This document shows, piece after piece, positions 34,079 to 43,546 of a stretch of 64,000 nt of DNA. How positions within the stretch are numbered: the stretch's first letter is position 1; each line of letters starts with the position of its first letter. Origin of the DNA: Alteribacillus bidgolensis (GTDB lineage Bacteria; Bacillota; Bacilli; Bacillales; Marinococcaceae); NCBI RefSeq assembly GCF_002886255.1, contig NZ_KZ614149.1, positions 434,001 through 498,000 of the forward strand, given 5' to 3'. A program made the translations under genes and the position numbers. The notes beneath the pieces were generated by a model. It saw only the letters and a list, made by a program, of their open reading frames with translations, was not told the DNA's origin and did no database searches.

Positions 34079-36646
34079 ATGGGTGCTACCATGCAGCAAG
34101 TAATAAAAGTTGATAAACAAAAGTTAAACCAAGATATTGAACTTTTCCCCCAAGTACACCCGGTTACCGAAGATATGCATATGACCAAAAAAGGTGTATC
34201 TCGTTTAGTAATGCTTGACCGGTATACCTTTAAAGATACAGAGAAAAAAACATTGAAAAACGGAGACTTTGTAGTACTGACTGTTAAAGAAGATCCAAAA
34301 TTCCCAGCTAGAGGTTTTGGAATTGTCATGGAATTAGATTGGGATGCTGGAAAAGCTAAAGTATTAGTAGATGACAGTTTTCACCACGTGCTCGACCCAG
34401 AAGAAGCAGAAACAGGGCTAATAACGAGATCACTTGACGTCATCGAAAAACCGCTTGAAATTTACTATGAACAAATAGCGAAACGAAATGCTACAGGCCT
34501 AGCTGAAGTAGAAACAACAGATGAGAAACGAGAACAATCTTTTCAACGGTTTTATGAAGAATTGGTCAATATGAACTTCATTCCTGCAGGGCGTGTTTTA
34601 TACGGAGCAGGAGCTAAAACAGATGTTACTTATTTTAATTGTTATGTGATGCCTTTTATTGAGGATTCAAGGGAAGGAATCTCTGAACACCGTAAACAAG
34701 TTATGGAAATAATGAGCCGAGGAGGCGGAGTGGGGACAAACGGATCTACCCTTCGACCTAGAAATACATTAGCAAGAGGTGTAAATGGAAAATCCTCAGG
34801 GTCTGTTTCCTGGCTCGATGACATTGCAAAGCTTACTCATTTAGTTGAACAAGGAGGATCCCGTCGTGGTGCTCAGATGATCATGCTTGCAGACTGGCAC
34901 CCAGACATTCTCGAATTTATTATTTCTAAGATGCAAAATCCTCGGATTTTAAGGTTTTTGTTAGATCATACAGAGGATGAGCAGATTAAAATGTTAGTGA
35001 AAGAAAAATTAAAATTCAGTCCGTTGACAGAAACAGAAGAAGCTTTATATCAGGGAGTTTTAAATTATAAAAATATCCCAGGTCAAGGTGGATTTGATTC
35101 TAAAGTTATTCAAGAAGCAGAAGAAAAATTGAAAAATGGCGGAACGTATTCTGTCAATTCGCCGGAATTTTTAACAGGAGCCAACATTTCTGTATGTTTA
35201 ACAAATGATTTCATGGATGCTGTAGAAAATGATGAAGATTATGAATTGCGCTTTCCTGATGTAGAAAATTACACAAAAGAAGAAATGAAACAGTACAATA
35301 AATATTGGCAGGAAATTGGAGATGTCCGTCAGTGGGAAGCAAAAGGATATGGTATTCGTACGTATCGAAAAATTAAAGCAAAAGAATTATGGAAGCTGAT
35401 TAATATATGTGCCACTTACTCTGCAGAACCAGGTATTTTCTTCATTGATAATGCCAATGAGCAAACAAACGCTCAAAGCTACGGACAAAAGGTAGTGGCA
35501 ACTAATCCTTGCGGCGAACAGCCGCTTGCACCATATTCAGTATGCAACTTAGCTGCAGTGAATCTTGCTGAAATGGCGGATAAAGAAAATAAAGTAGTAG
35601 ATTTTGAGAAACTCAAGCAAACAGTAGAAACCGGTGTACGTATGCAAGATAATGTAATCGATGCGACCCCGTATTTTCTCGAGGAAAACACACATCAGGC
35701 CAAAGGAGAGCGGCGGATTGGCCTGGGTGTAATGGGGCTGCACGATTTACTGATTTACGCTGAAACAAGTTATGGATCAAAAGAAGGGAATCAGCTTATT
35801 GATGAAATCTTTAAAACGATTGCTACAACCGCGTACCGGACAAGTGTTGAATTAGCCAAAGAAAAAGGCAGCTTTCCATTTCTTGTTGGAGAGACGGAAG
35901 AAAAAACCAAAGAACTGCGTCAAGCATTCATTAATACCGGTTATATGAAAAATATGCCAGAAGACATACGACAAGCTGTTTTACAGCATGGGATCCGCAA
36001 CTCTCATCTTCTTACAGTAGCGCCGACTGGAAGTACGGGAACGATGGTTGGTGTAAGCACCGGCCTTGAACCTTATTTCTCCTTTAAATATTATCGAAGC
36101 GGAAGGCTTGGTAAATTTATTGAAGTAAATGCAGAGATTGTCCAAGAATATTTGGAACAAAACCCAGAAGCCGATAACAGCAATCTTCCTGAATTTTTTA
36201 TTTCTGCAATGGACTTAACACCAGAAGCACATGCTGATGTTCAATGTGTCATCCAAAAATGGGTAGACAGTTCTCTATCTAAAACGGTTAATGCCCCGCG
36301 CGGATATACGGTAGAACAGGTGCAAAAGGTGTATGAAAGACTTTATCGCGGAGGAGCCAAAGGCGGCACGGTTTATGTAGATGGAAGCCGTGATGCCCAA
36401 GTTCTTTCTCTAAAGGCAGAAGAAAATGATTTGGATGCCAGCACAGAAGCGACGGAGAACGACCAAGAAAAAAATGAAAATAAGGTTGTACTCGTAGATA
36501 CAATCAAAGATGTACGTTCTACTACCATTAATTTTGGAAATGAAATCGGTGATACTTGCCCAGTTTGCCGAGAAGGAACGGTTGAAGATATGGGCGGATG
36601 CAATACATGTACTAACTGCGGTGCTCAATTAAAGTGTGGTCTGTAA
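34079..36646 (+). CDS. nrdJ: Vitamin B12-dependent (class II) ribonucleotide reductase
   Basis: An 855-residue adenosylcobalamin-dependent ribonucleotide reductase. An N-terminal extension (about 1-120) precedes the barrel, which has FNCYVMPF (the first reducing Cys), SRGGGVGTNGSTLRPR, NPCGEQPLAPYSVCNLAAVN (catalytic Cys and second reducing Cys) and APTGSTGTMVGVSTGLEP. The C-terminus has CPVCREGTVED and CNTCTNCGAQLKCG, cysteine pairs that regenerate the active site. The ATG after GGGGAGG is used; an ATG four codons later is possible. It works with oxygen or without, if B12 is available. Confidence 0.93.
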   Translation: MGATMQQVIKVDKQKLNQDIELFPQVHPVTEDMHMTKKGVSRLVMLDRYTFKDTEKKTLKNGDFVVLTVKEDPKFPARGFGIVMELDWDAGKAKVLVDDSFHHVLDPEEAETGLITRSLDVIEKPLEIYYEQIAKRNATGLAEVETTDEKREQSFQRFYEELVNMNFIPAGRVLYGAGAKTDVTYFNCYVMPFIEDSREGISEHRKQVMEIMSRGGGVGTNGSTLRPRNTLARGVNGKSSGSVSWLDDIAKLTHLVEQGGSRRGAQMIMLADWHPDILEFIISKMQNPRILRFLLDHTEDEQIKMLVKEKLKFSPLTETEEALYQGVLNYKNIPGQGGFDSKVIQEAEEKLKNGGTYSVNSPEFLTGANISVCLTNDFMDAVENDEDYELRFPDVENYTKEEMKQYNKYWQEIGDVRQWEAKGYGIRTYRKIKAKELWKLINICATYSAEPGIFFIDNANEQTNAQSYGQKVVATNPCGEQPLAPYSVCNLAAVNLAEMADKENKVVDFEKLKQTVETGVRMQDNVIDATPYFLEENTHQAKGERRIGLGVMGLHDLLIYAETSYGSKEGNQLIDEIFKTIATTAYRTSVELAKEKGSFPFLVGETEEKTKELRQAFINTGYMKNMPEDIRQAVLQHGIRNSHLLTVAPTGSTGTMVGVSTGLEPYFSFKYYRSGRLGKFIEVNAEIVQEYLEQNPEADNSNLPEFFISAMDLTPEAHADVQCVIQKWVDSSLSKTVNAPRGYTVEQVQKVYERLYRGGAKGGTVYVDGSRDAQVLSLKAEENDLDASTEATENDQEKNENKVVLVDTIKDVRSTTINFGNEIGDTCPVCREGTVEDMGGCNTCTNCGAQLKCGL

Positions 36647-36660
36647 ATAAACTTTATCGA

Positions 36661-36692
36661 AAAAGAGGGGAAATCTCCTCTCTTTTTTTTAT
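36661..36692 (+). terminator. Terminator of nrdJ
   Basis: AAAGAGGGGA and TCTCCTCTC form a stem with a small internal mismatch, followed by a run of eight T. Confidence 0.75.
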
Positions 36693-36730
36693 AACGGAAT
36701 CAATTTCATAAGTGCTATTTTGATTATCAA

Positions 36731-36961
36731 AAACGAACATTATATCGATTGTAGCGGAAGTCGGCGACTGCAGGATAAGCTTGCTGAAGGCCCGCAGATA
36801 GCTTCCTGCCGAGGAGGCCGAAGCCAAGCCCCCGGCAAAGAAGACACTACGATAACGAATAAAGTGAGTGGAGTAGATGTCGCGCTTGTGCCCCGAGAGT
36901 GAAAGCGTCCGCCTGAAGAGAAAATCGAACGATGACGAGGAATTTTATAAAATGTTCGTTT
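36731..36961. repeat. GC-rich intergenic repeat element bounded by inverted repeats
   Basis: A segment (36751-36940) much richer in GC than its flanks reads GCGGAAGTCGGCGACTGCAG, AAGGCCCGCAGATAGC, CCGAGGAGGCCGAAGCC and CCCCCGGCAAAG in order. This is like a dispersed intergenic repeat of alkaliphilic and halophilic bacilli. It is bordered by a perfect 11-bp inverted repeat, AAACGAACATT (36731-36741) and AATGTTCGTTT (36951-36961). No ORF of note is inside. It may be mobile or fold as an RNA. Confidence 0.55.
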
Positions 36962-37157
36962 ATAATGATATAGAAATGTATTATGAAATTCATTCAACTA
37001 CAAAGTATTATATTTATAAGTGTAAATGAGGTTTTCTGACAAAGAGCAATAAAAAGGCTGGTTTGTGGTTCAAAAGAATATATTGTACACTATATGAAGC
37101 ACTAATTTAACTTAATTATCCATGTAACTATTGTTATCTCGTATTGGAGGAACCAGG
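36962..37157 (+). other. AT-rich upstream region of mntR
   Basis: No gene is evident; the mntR promoter is presumably here. No clear MntR box was located. Confidence 0.3.
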
Positions 37158-37595
37158 ATGCCCACCCCAAGTATGGAAGATTATTTAGAAAGAATTTATA
37201 AATTAATAGAAGAAAAAGGATATGCAAGAGTGTCGGATATAGCAGAGGCACTTGAAGTACACCCCTCTTCTGTTACGAAAATGGTTCAAAAACTTGATAA
37301 AAAAGATTACCTGGTGTATGAAAAATATAGGGGACTTGTACTAACAGCAAAGGGAAAAAAAGTCGGAAAAAGATTGGTTTATAGACATGAACTGCTAGAG
37401 GACTTTTTAAAATTGATTGGTGTAGATAAAGCATATATCTATGACGATGTAGAAGGGATAGAGCACCATCTTAGCTGGGATGCCATAGATCGTATTGGAG
37501 ATGTGGTTCAATTCTTTCAAGAAAACGATGAAAGAATACAATTATTAAAAGAGATTCAGCGGAAAAATGAAGCGGATGAAATAGAAGAAATGTAA
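37158..37595 (+). CDS. mntR: Manganese transport regulator MntR
   Basis: A 145-residue DtxR-family repressor of manganese uptake. The start at 37158 (MPTPSMEDYLERIYKLIEEK) has GGAGG upstream; an earlier in-frame codon at 37131 would add residues that no relative has. The metal ligands of the B. subtilis protein are all present at the same numbers: D8, E11, H77, E99, E102 and H103. The HTH VHPSSVTKMVQKLDKKDYL is nearly identical. It sits after nrdJ and before yqhO, close to the B. subtilis order. Confidence 0.95.
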   Translation: MPTPSMEDYLERIYKLIEEKGYARVSDIAEALEVHPSSVTKMVQKLDKKDYLVYEKYRGLVLTAKGKKVGKRLVYRHELLEDFLKLIGVDKAYIYDDVEGIEHHLSWDAIDRIGDVVQFFQENDERIQLLKEIQRKNEADEIEEM

Positions 37596-37623
37596 GCCTG
37601 TCCAAGAAGGGGCGGGTTTTTTT
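37596..37623 (+). terminator. Terminator of mntR
   Basis: GCCTGTCC and GGGGCGGGT pair over 8 bp using three G-T pairs, followed by TTTTTTT. Confidence 0.65.
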
Positions 37624-37653
37624 ATACCTTAGGAAAGTTTAACTTTGTTAAAG

Positions 37654-37714
37654 GAACAAAGTATAAGTAAAACGACGACTTCCACCATAAGGACTCGGCG
37701 GCAAGCCGAGTTTT
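37654..37714 (+). repeat. Dispersed repeat copy 1, with hairpin
   Basis: GAACAAAGTATAAGTAAAAC starts a sequence repeated in variant form at 40331-40376 and 50304-50340. It ends in the hairpin ACTCGGC/GCCGAGT plus TTTTT (about 37692-37714), a version of which (GACTCGGTGGCAAGCC) also lies near 43586. It lies between mntR and yqhO and encodes no protein. Confidence 0.55.
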
Positions 37715-37947
37715 TCTAATGGTCTAAGAAATGATAATTGTTTCATATATTATTTGATCCATGTCTAGCTTCAGTGCCCAGCCGTGCGAACGAACACGAT
37801 AAAGAGGAACTTTTTACTAAAACTGCGAATATTTGTTCCGGGTGCAGAAGTCAGTATCTAATGTGAAAAATGACGTTTTTATGTCAAGATCAACACATCA
37901 ATGAAGTTTGGGCCATAGTATAAAAAAAAGTAATTGGGGAGAGGTCC

Positions 37948-38838
37948 ATGAGAATTGATGGTGTTTTTGCTGGTGGTGGTGTAAAGGCATTTTCTTTTTT
38001 AGGAGCATTAGAAATAATGGAAGAACGAGGGTATTGTTTTGAGAGGACAGCCGGAACGAGTGCAGGTGCACTAATGGCAGCTTTAGTAAAAGCAGGATAT
38101 ACTGCAAAGGAACTTCAATCTATCATCATGCCATTAAAAGCAAACGACCTGCTTGATAAAACGAAATTAATGGAACATGCTCCGTGGCTGGCATGGTTGT
38201 CTGTTTATTGGAATTTAGGTTTATATAGAGGAGATAAACTTGAAAGATGGATAAACAGCTTGTTAGCCCAAAAGAATATTTATACATTTAAAGACCTTCC
38301 AAAGGGCAGTTTAAAAATTATTGCTTCAGACCTTACGTCTGGCAGGATAATGGTTCTCCCAGATGACCTTTCTAATTATGGATATAAAGAAGAAGAATTT
38401 CCAATATCTTTAGCAGTGAAGATGAGCTGTATGCTGCCTTATTTTTTTAGACCTGTCAAATTAAAAACAGGATATAGAAAAACGAACATTGTAGTAGATG
38501 GAGGAATACTAAGTAATTTTCCTTTATGGCTTTTTAAAGAACGAAAGTCAGGACGTTGTATACGACCAGTAATAGGATTTCAATTGTCCCCGTCTCTTAA
38601 GGAGATGCCCTATAATAAAATAAAAAATGCTGTGGAATTATATCAGTCACTGTTCGACACGATGAGAAAAGCGCATGACTTAATGTATATTTCAAAAAAC
38701 GACGCGAAAAATGTCGTGTTTCTCCCTGTAGAAGATATTAAGTGTACACAATTTGATTTAGATAATCAGCAAAAAGAAGAATTAGTGAATATAGGACGAA
38801 TAGAAACGAAAAAATTTTTAAAGAAATGGCAAGGATAA
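37948..38838 (+). CDS. yqhO: Patatin-like phospholipase YqhO
   Basis: A 296-residue patatin domain. The oxyanion hole is GVFAGGGVKAFSFLG, the nucleophile serine is in AGTSAGALMA (about residue 37), and the catalytic Asp is in VVDGGILSNFP (about residue 191). These are the Ser-Asp dyad of bacterial patatins, which hydrolyse acyl esters from lipids. The ATG follows GGGGAGAGG. No signal peptide is seen, so it is cytosolic or loosely membrane-associated. Natural substrate unknown. Confidence 0.88.
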   Translation: MRIDGVFAGGGVKAFSFLGALEIMEERGYCFERTAGTSAGALMAALVKAGYTAKELQSIIMPLKANDLLDKTKLMEHAPWLAWLSVYWNLGLYRGDKLERWINSLLAQKNIYTFKDLPKGSLKIIASDLTSGRIMVLPDDLSNYGYKEEEFPISLAVKMSCMLPYFFRPVKLKTGYRKTNIVVDGGILSNFPLWLFKERKSGRCIRPVIGFQLSPSLKEMPYNKIKNAVELYQSLFDTMRKAHDLMYISKNDAKNVVFLPVEDIKCTQFDLDNQQKEELVNIGRIETKKFLKKWQG

Positions 38839-38916
38839 ATTGGTTTATTCTCCATCTTCAAAAAATCATTCGTGGTTCTTTCGTTCATCAAAGCTCTTTT
38901 AAATAATCATGTAACG

Positions 38917-39717
38917 TTACAAGTTATTATTACGTATGCTTCCTGCTTGTTCATGCAAACCTAGCTTTATCGAAAGCATAGGGAGAAGCAGTGTTATCCA
39001 AAGACCTATAAATGCTGTATGTAAAAATTGCAGCAGTGTCGTTTGAGATAATAAGCTTTCTAGATAGACAATCAATAAAAGACCAACTAGTCCTGTGGCT
39101 GCCGCAGCGGCTTTTTTCCATAGATGTTTTGAAAAAATCATTCTGTTTTTAATCAATTCAAAACTATATCCCACTCCTCCTCCTAATAGAAGGCCAGCAT
39201 AATGAGCTCCCTCTGGAAACAGAAGTAATAATGATGAAGGAAGCACCAGCGAAAAGGAAAAAATAATTGGTTCAGGAACGCTTCCGATCCAATCCATTGA
39301 TCGATAAACAATATAAACAACAAAAATACCTAATAGTATCGCTACAATTATATCTTGAATGGAACGTTCGCCATAAAGGAGGGATACGAAGGAAGTAAAA
39401 AATATAATACTGCAAGCAAGAGCGGTATAACGGCGGTCAGATATTTCAGGAATAAGGAATCCCCAAAAGGCGGATGCAAGTTGCACCTCTTTTGGAGGGA
39501 ATATAAATTCGAAAGATCCCGAGGAGAGCTCAGAAGTTTCAGCAGACGGAATGGTAAACTGCAGAAATCCATTGATATAAACAGAAATAGAAAAAATAAC
39601 TAGTAAATTAAACCCTATATTTTTATCAATGGTCCAAAAAACCAGTGCTATGATGGTTAAATAAAACCAATCATTTATTAATAGTGCTGCAGTATTTGCC
39701 ATCCAATCCATAAACAT
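38917..39717 (-). CDS. PAP2-like membrane protein lacking catalytic residues
   Basis: A 266-residue protein with about six transmembrane helices and the overall layout of the PAP2 phosphatase family: WFYLTIIALVFWTIDK at the start, FEFIFPPKEVQLASAFWG in the middle, and LLYGERSIQDIIVAILLG later. In active enzymes the second block is P-S-G-H-A-Q and the third begins R-x-x-x-G-x-H. Here these read P-P-K-E-V-Q and L-x-x-G-E-R-S, so the catalytic histidines are missing. It keeps the fold but is probably not a phosphatase. A start after GGAGGGAAAGAG at 39717 is well supported. Confidence 0.65.
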   Translation of the reverse strand: MFMDWMANTAALLINDWFYLTIIALVFWTIDKNIGFNLLVIFSISVYINGFLQFTIPSAETSELSSGSFEFIFPPKEVQLASAFWGFLIPEISDRRYTALACSIIFFTSFVSLLYGERSIQDIIVAILLGIFVVYIVYRSMDWIGSVPEPIIFSFSLVLPSSLLLLFPEGAHYAGLLLGGGVGYSFELIKNRMIFSKHLWKKAAAAATGLVGLLLIVYLESLLSQTTLLQFLHTAFIGLWITLLLPMLSIKLGLHEQAGSIRNNNL

Positions 39718-39813
39718 CTCTTTCCCTCCTTCGGTAAAGAGAATTTTTATCGCTAAAACAAATTACGGCTGGCAGTAAAAAGCAATACGTAAAGAAAAAG
39801 AACTGGGCTCAGC

Positions 39814-40188
39814 TTAAAAAAGAGCCCTGTTCTTTTTTCGATTCTTTTTCCCCTCAATTACAGTTAAATTATGATCGCTTCGCCTTTTATTTATTGGGCG
39901 AGAGGGGCGTTTTTTTAATGGTTTATTTTTAGTTTGAGGTTGTTTTACTGCTTTGTAGCTTTTGTTTTTAGTATTTGATTTAGGGCGTGCAGCAGTCTGA
40001 TATTGGCTCATACTCATTCGTTTTAAAATCACCCTTGTAAATAAGAAATACATACCAACAGCAACTGCAGCACCTACAACCAGATAGGTAATTAAACCTA
40101 GTGGATTTGTTACCAGTTGATACCCTAACCCTAAAGCCGCCAGACCGAAAAGAAGGAGCAAAAAAGGATTTGCTGGTAGACGGGACAT
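39814..40188 (-). CDS. yqhP: YqhP / SA1362-family protein
   Basis: A 124-residue protein with two N-terminal transmembrane helices (PFLLLLFGLAALGLGYQLV and GLITYLVVGAAVAVGMYFLF) and a very basic tail (KPLKKRPSRPINKRR). This matches the SA1362/YqhP family found at the same place in B. subtilis. The ATG is preceded by a GGAGG-type ribosome-binding site (AGGTGAT). Function unknown; the basic tail may bind nucleic acid or anionic lipid. Confidence 0.82.
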   Translation of the reverse strand: MSRLPANPFLLLLFGLAALGLGYQLVTNPLGLITYLVVGAAVAVGMYFLFTRVILKRMSMSQYQTAARPKSNTKNKSYKAVKQPQTKNKPLKKRPSRPINKRRSDHNLTVIEGKKNRKKNRALF

Positions 40189-41189
40189 GGGATCACCTCC
40201 GCAATCCTATATTTTAAAATGCTATAAAAAAGCGGTTAAACCAACTTTGTTCGTTTCTCTTCTCTCAGTGACATTTGGAGTATATTCTTTTTCTCATTTA
40301 TTACACTTAGAAAAGTATACGTTTTATTGGCACAAAGTATAAGCAAAACTACGGTATTCAACGTAAAAGATGCACGAAAAACGTGCTGCTACAGGACGTG
40401 GCGACTTCTAAGTTGAATTACAAAGGATATGTTGACTTCTGCACAGGAACAGGACATTCGTAAGATTAGCAGAAGTTCCTTATCTTTTGTTAGGCAGTTT
40501 TCATTCCAGCATCAATGAATGTTAAGGTATACCAACGCTTACATGATACGCGCCTGCTTTTAGCAGTGTTGATGTAAACGTGAATAATTTTTAATTTCTT
40601 CAAAAATAAGTGATTTTCCTGCTTCAAATGTATTTATAACTTTGTGTTCTTATAATATCCAGAATTTCAACAAAATCGGTTTAACAGGCTTTGATCTTTA
40701 TAAATATTTCACGGAACGTCACTCAGTCGAATAAATGGAACTTCCGCAAATTATGACGTAGTGCACTTCGTAAGTTTTATTTTTCATCCTATAAGAAATT
40801 AAGTGTTTTAACTATAGTCAGTAACATTAATAATTATTACTACTATTCTACATTAATGAGCGATTTTCCTCTATAGCAAAGGGTATATTGAATTAAAAAA
40901 CAGGAAAACTAAGATTACTGCCATTTCAACCAGTAAACGTTCTGTATTTATCCATTCCCTCTTTTATAAAAAAATACACCTGTAAAGAATAAAATACGTG
41001 AAGTTTATAAAAGTATGAATGAACTTCACATAAAAAAATGAATTAATCCTTCTCTTTGCAGCAATCTATATTAAATAATCAATGGATAGGTAATAGACCA
41101 ATTTATTTTTTTTAGATATTAAGAAAATCTTTTTAAGGCTGATTTGATCTTTCTTATCATAGATAAATATTTTGTTCGGGAGGAAAATG
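40189..41189 (+). other. Large intergenic region with repeats, no supported gene
   Basis: About 1 kb with no convincing ORF. At 40331-40500 is repeat copy 2 (CACAAAGTATAAGCAAAACT, then ACGTGGCGACTTCTAAGTTG), followed by an inverted repeat ACTTCTGC/GCAGAAGT spanning about 40436-40476. The rest is AT-rich. In B. subtilis yqhQ lies between yqhP and yqhR; no trace of it is seen here. Confidence 0.45.
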
Positions 41190-41648
41190 ATGGAAAATTA
41201 TTGGTTATATCATCAAAGAGTAGCTGCAATTGGTTTTTTTGGAGGATTATTTTGGAGCTGTATTAGCTATGCCTTACATTATTTAAATTTTACTAAACTT
41301 GGGCCAGCTATGGCGATGCTGCCGTGGGCTCTGCCCGATTGGAAAAATTCCTACCTCGGCCATTTGACGGGTATCTTATTTATTTCGCTTTTGTCTATTG
41401 CTGTAGCTTTTTTCTACCGGTTTATATTTCAAAAATGGGATTCCATTTGGCCGGGAATTGGTTTTGGAATAGTTCTTTGGCTCGTTATTTTCTATTTGCT
41501 TCATCCATTATTTCCTGGGGTAGGTCCTGTGAATACATTAGGTACTTCAACGGTGGTCACAACTCTGTGTCTTTTTATATTATATGGTGTATTTATAGGT
41601 TATTCCATCTCTTATGAATACAACGAATTTCAACGCCACGAAGCGTAA
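41190..41648 (+). CDS. yqhR: YqhR family membrane protein
   Basis: A 152-residue protein with four predicted transmembrane helices (IGFFGGLFWSCISYALHYL, GHLTGILFISLLSIAVAFFY, FGIVLWLVIFYLLHPLF and VVTTLCLFILYGVFIGYSI). Length, helix pattern and place before papQ fit YqhR. ATG 41190 is chosen from an ATGATG pair because GGGAGG is then 7 bp away. Function unknown. The following aroQ (yqhS) of B. subtilis is missing. Confidence 0.78.
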   Translation: MENYWLYHQRVAAIGFFGGLFWSCISYALHYLNFTKLGPAMAMLPWALPDWKNSYLGHLTGILFISLLSIAVAFFYRFIFQKWDSIWPGIGFGIVLWLVIFYLLHPLFPGVGPVNTLGTSTVVTTLCLFILYGVFIGYSISYEYNEFQRHEA

Positions 41649-41803
41649 TCTATTCAAAAAAAACTCAGTATGGTAAAATATACTAAGGGCAAAAAACGAA
41701 AGAAACTAAAGTGTGTGTAAAAGTTCAGGCTTGTACACATGCTGCTCTGATGGTGCCTGATAACTGCCAGGCATAGTGTCAGCAATTATAGGGGAGGAAT
41801 AGC

Positions 41804-42874
41804 ATGAGCAATAGATTCGATCAACTTCGCCGTGTCTTAAGAGATCGCTCAGTTGAAGGTATATTTATAAACAGCCATACAAACAGAAGGTATATATCAG
41901 GATTCACTGGTACAGCCGGAGCTTTATTTGTTACGCAAACGGATGCTTATTTTATTACTGATTTTAGATACATACAGCAAGCCGAAGATCAATGCAGAGA
42001 TTGTAAAATTATAGAACAAACTGCATCTATATATGCATCCTTAGGCAAATTAATAAAAGAAACGGACATTAAGTCTTTGGCATTTGAAAAGGAACATGTG
42101 AGCTATGCTGCATATGAATTTTTAAAAGAAAATGTCGATGCTGAATTAAAGCCGATGAAAGGTATCGTAGAAGCAATTAGACTAATTAAAGACGATAAAG
42201 AATTAGCAGTATTAAAAGAAGCAGCAGAAATAGCTGACAGTACTTTTAAACATATTGCTGCTTTTATTAAACCGGGTATGAAAGAAATAGATGTAAGTAA
42301 TGAACTTGAATTTTTTATGCGAAAACAAGGAGCAGAGTCGTCTTCTTTTGATATTATTGTAGCATCTGGGTGGAGGAGTGCACTTCCACACGGAGTCGCA
42401 AGTGACAAAGTTATTGAATCCAGAGAGCTAGTTACTCTTGACTTTGGGGCGTACTACAAAGGATATTGTTCTGATATTACTAGGACGATTGCAGTAGGTG
42501 AACCTTCTGAAGAGTTAAAAAAAATATACGAAACTGTTTATGAAGCACAAACAAAAGCGGTGGAGGAGATAAAACCCGAAATGACCGGAGTTGAAGCGGA
42601 TGCAATAGCAAGGGATTACATAAACAACAACGGTTATGGAAAATATTTTGGGCACGGCCTTGGACACGGTTTAGGGATGGAGGTTCATGAAGGGCCGCAG
42701 CTCTCTCCTAAAGGCAAAAATATATTGAAACCGGGAATGGTTGTAACCGTTGAACCTGGTATTTATGTTCCTGAGGTTGGGGGAACTCGTATTGAAGATG
42801 ATATTGTGATTACGAAACAGGGGAATGAAAGACTTACCCGTTCTCCAAAAGAATTAATCATAGTTGGAGAATGA
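41804..42874 (+). CDS. papQ: M24 family Xaa-Pro peptidase (PapQ/YqhT-like)
   Basis: A 356-residue aminopeptidase-P type enzyme that removes the first residue before proline. The N-terminal creatinase-like domain (about 1-130) is followed by the pita-bread domain with metal ligands in LDFGAYYKGYCSDITRT (two Asp), HGLGHGLGMEVHEGP (His), VVTVEPGIYVP (Glu) and GGTRIEDDI (Glu). AGGAGGAAT-type ribosome-binding site (GGGGAGGAAT) is upstream. It lies 70 bp before efp, as in many Bacilli. Confidence 0.92.
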   Translation: MSNRFDQLRRVLRDRSVEGIFINSHTNRRYISGFTGTAGALFVTQTDAYFITDFRYIQQAEDQCRDCKIIEQTASIYASLGKLIKETDIKSLAFEKEHVSYAAYEFLKENVDAELKPMKGIVEAIRLIKDDKELAVLKEAAEIADSTFKHIAAFIKPGMKEIDVSNELEFFMRKQGAESSSFDIIVASGWRSALPHGVASDKVIESRELVTLDFGAYYKGYCSDITRTIAVGEPSEELKKIYETVYEAQTKAVEEIKPEMTGVEADAIARDYINNNGYGKYFGHGLGHGLGMEVHEGPQLSPKGKNILKPGMVVTVEPGIYVPEVGGTRIEDDIVITKQGNERLTRSPKELIIVGE

Positions 42875-42944
42875 TTCGTATATAAACGATACCTATGTTA
42901 TAGTAGAACGGAATGAATGATTTGGCAGATATGGAGGAAATGTT

Positions 42945-43502
42945 ATGATTTCAGTAAATGATTTTAAAACGGGCCTAACAGTAGAAGTAGACAATGACAT
43001 TTGGCAGGTCATTGATTTTCAACATGTTAAACCTGGAAAAGGTGCAGCGTTTGTAAGGTCCAAATTGCGCAGCCTTCGGACCGGCAACATTCAAGAAAAA
43101 ACATTTCGTGCCGGAGAAAAAATAAACCGGGCACACATAGAACGCCGCAAAATGCAATATTTGTATTCGAGCGGAGATGACCATACTTTCATGGATAACG
43201 AAACATTTGATCAACTGGAACTAACGAGTAAGCAAATTGAACAGCAGCTTAACTTTTTGAAAGAAAATATGGAAGTACAAATTATAACGTACGGATCAGA
43301 AACACTTGGAGTAGAAGTGCCAAATACAGTAGAACTAGAAGTAACTGAAACAGAGCCTGGTATTAAAGGAGATACTGCTTCAGGTGGAACAAAACCAGCT
43401 GTACTTGAAACAGGCTACACGGTTCAAGTTCCTTTCTTTGTTAATGAAGGTGAAAAACTTGTTATAGATACTAGAAGCGGTGAGTATGTATCAAGGGCAT
43501 AA
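42945..43502 (+). CDS. efp: Translation elongation factor P
   Basis: A 185-residue EF-P that rescues ribosomes stalled at polyproline. It has three beta-barrel domains, the loop Lys32 in HVKPGKGAAF (modified in Bacillus with 5-aminopentanol), and the C-terminal RSGEYVSRA. ATG follows a GGAGG-like site. It is monocistronic or cotranscribed with papQ, ending in a clear terminator. Confidence 0.96.
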   Translation: MISVNDFKTGLTVEVDNDIWQVIDFQHVKPGKGAAFVRSKLRSLRTGNIQEKTFRAGEKINRAHIERRKMQYLYSSGDDHTFMDNETFDQLELTSKQIEQQLNFLKENMEVQIITYGSETLGVEVPNTVELEVTETEPGIKGDTASGGTKPAVLETGYTVQVPFFVNEGEKLVIDTRSGEYVSRA

Positions 43503-43516
43503 TTATATTTTTTAGA

Positions 43517-43546
43517 GGAGCTATTTAAAAGAATAGTTCCTTTTTT
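43517..43546 (+). terminator. Terminator of efp
   Basis: GGAGCTATT and AATAGTTCC form a 9-bp stem followed by TTTTTT. Confidence 0.85.
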
